Positions 5,616 to 5,616 of a DNA stretch of 5,616 bases are shown one piece after another (the first letter of the stretch is position 1; every line of letters begins with the position of its first letter). The notes under the pieces were generated by a model. The model worked only from the letters and a program-made list of their open reading frames with translations, did not search any database and was not told where the DNA came from. Source of the DNA: Myxococcales bacterium (GTDB lineage Bacteria; Myxococcota; Bradymonadia; UBA7976; UBA1532); NCBI GenBank assembly GCA_020430675.1, contig JAGQJJ010000312.1, positions 1-5,616 on the forward strand. Direction: 5' to 3'. A program made the position numbers and the translations under genes.

Positions 5616-5616
5616 C

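Overview
The window is very GC-rich throughout, with heavy use of G/C at third codon positions. It encodes a Gram-negative cell envelope theme: a PEP-CTERM-like sorted protein, an exosortase and a secreted DUF4920 protein. This suggests a high-GC member of the Pseudomonadota, or possibly the Myxococcota. The sequence alone does not settle the taxon. There are no RNA genes, insertion sequences, CRISPR arrays, att sites or origins, and no gene-free stretch longer than about 165 bases.

The left half is on the + strand. It holds the tail of an upstream gene (stop at 114-116, ending in a hydrophobic stretch followed by an Arg-rich tail), a small exported DUF4920 protein (163-663), a 165-base gap with a possible promoter and an 11-codon leader ORF, a rhomboid intramembrane serine protease (829-1533), and a class I SAM-dependent methyltransferase (1554-2351; an alternative start at 1530 overlaps the rhomboid stop as ATGA). 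The rhomboid and methyltransferase look co-translated.

The right half is on the - strand and is the most interesting part. An exosortase fused to an EpsI-like C-terminal domain (4323-5615, 5' end probably outside the window) is followed 23 bases later by a 657-residue secreted VIT + VWA protein (2326-4299). That protein ends in a PEP motif, a short hydrophobic helix and an Arg cluster, i.e. a PEP-CTERM-like sorting signal. Together they look like a dedicated transpeptidase/substrate pair: the exosortase would recognise the C-terminal tail of its neighbour, cleave it in the membrane and hand the VIT/VWA domains to an envelope acceptor. The arrangement parallels the sortase/VIT-VWA pairs known from marine proteobacteria and the XrtN/VIT pairs of Bacteroidetes, but uses a PEP-type tail here.

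The two gene blocks converge, and their last genes overlap by 26 bases (2326-2351). The last codons of the sorted protein, just after its Arg cluster, are therefore antisense to the end of the methyltransferase gene.
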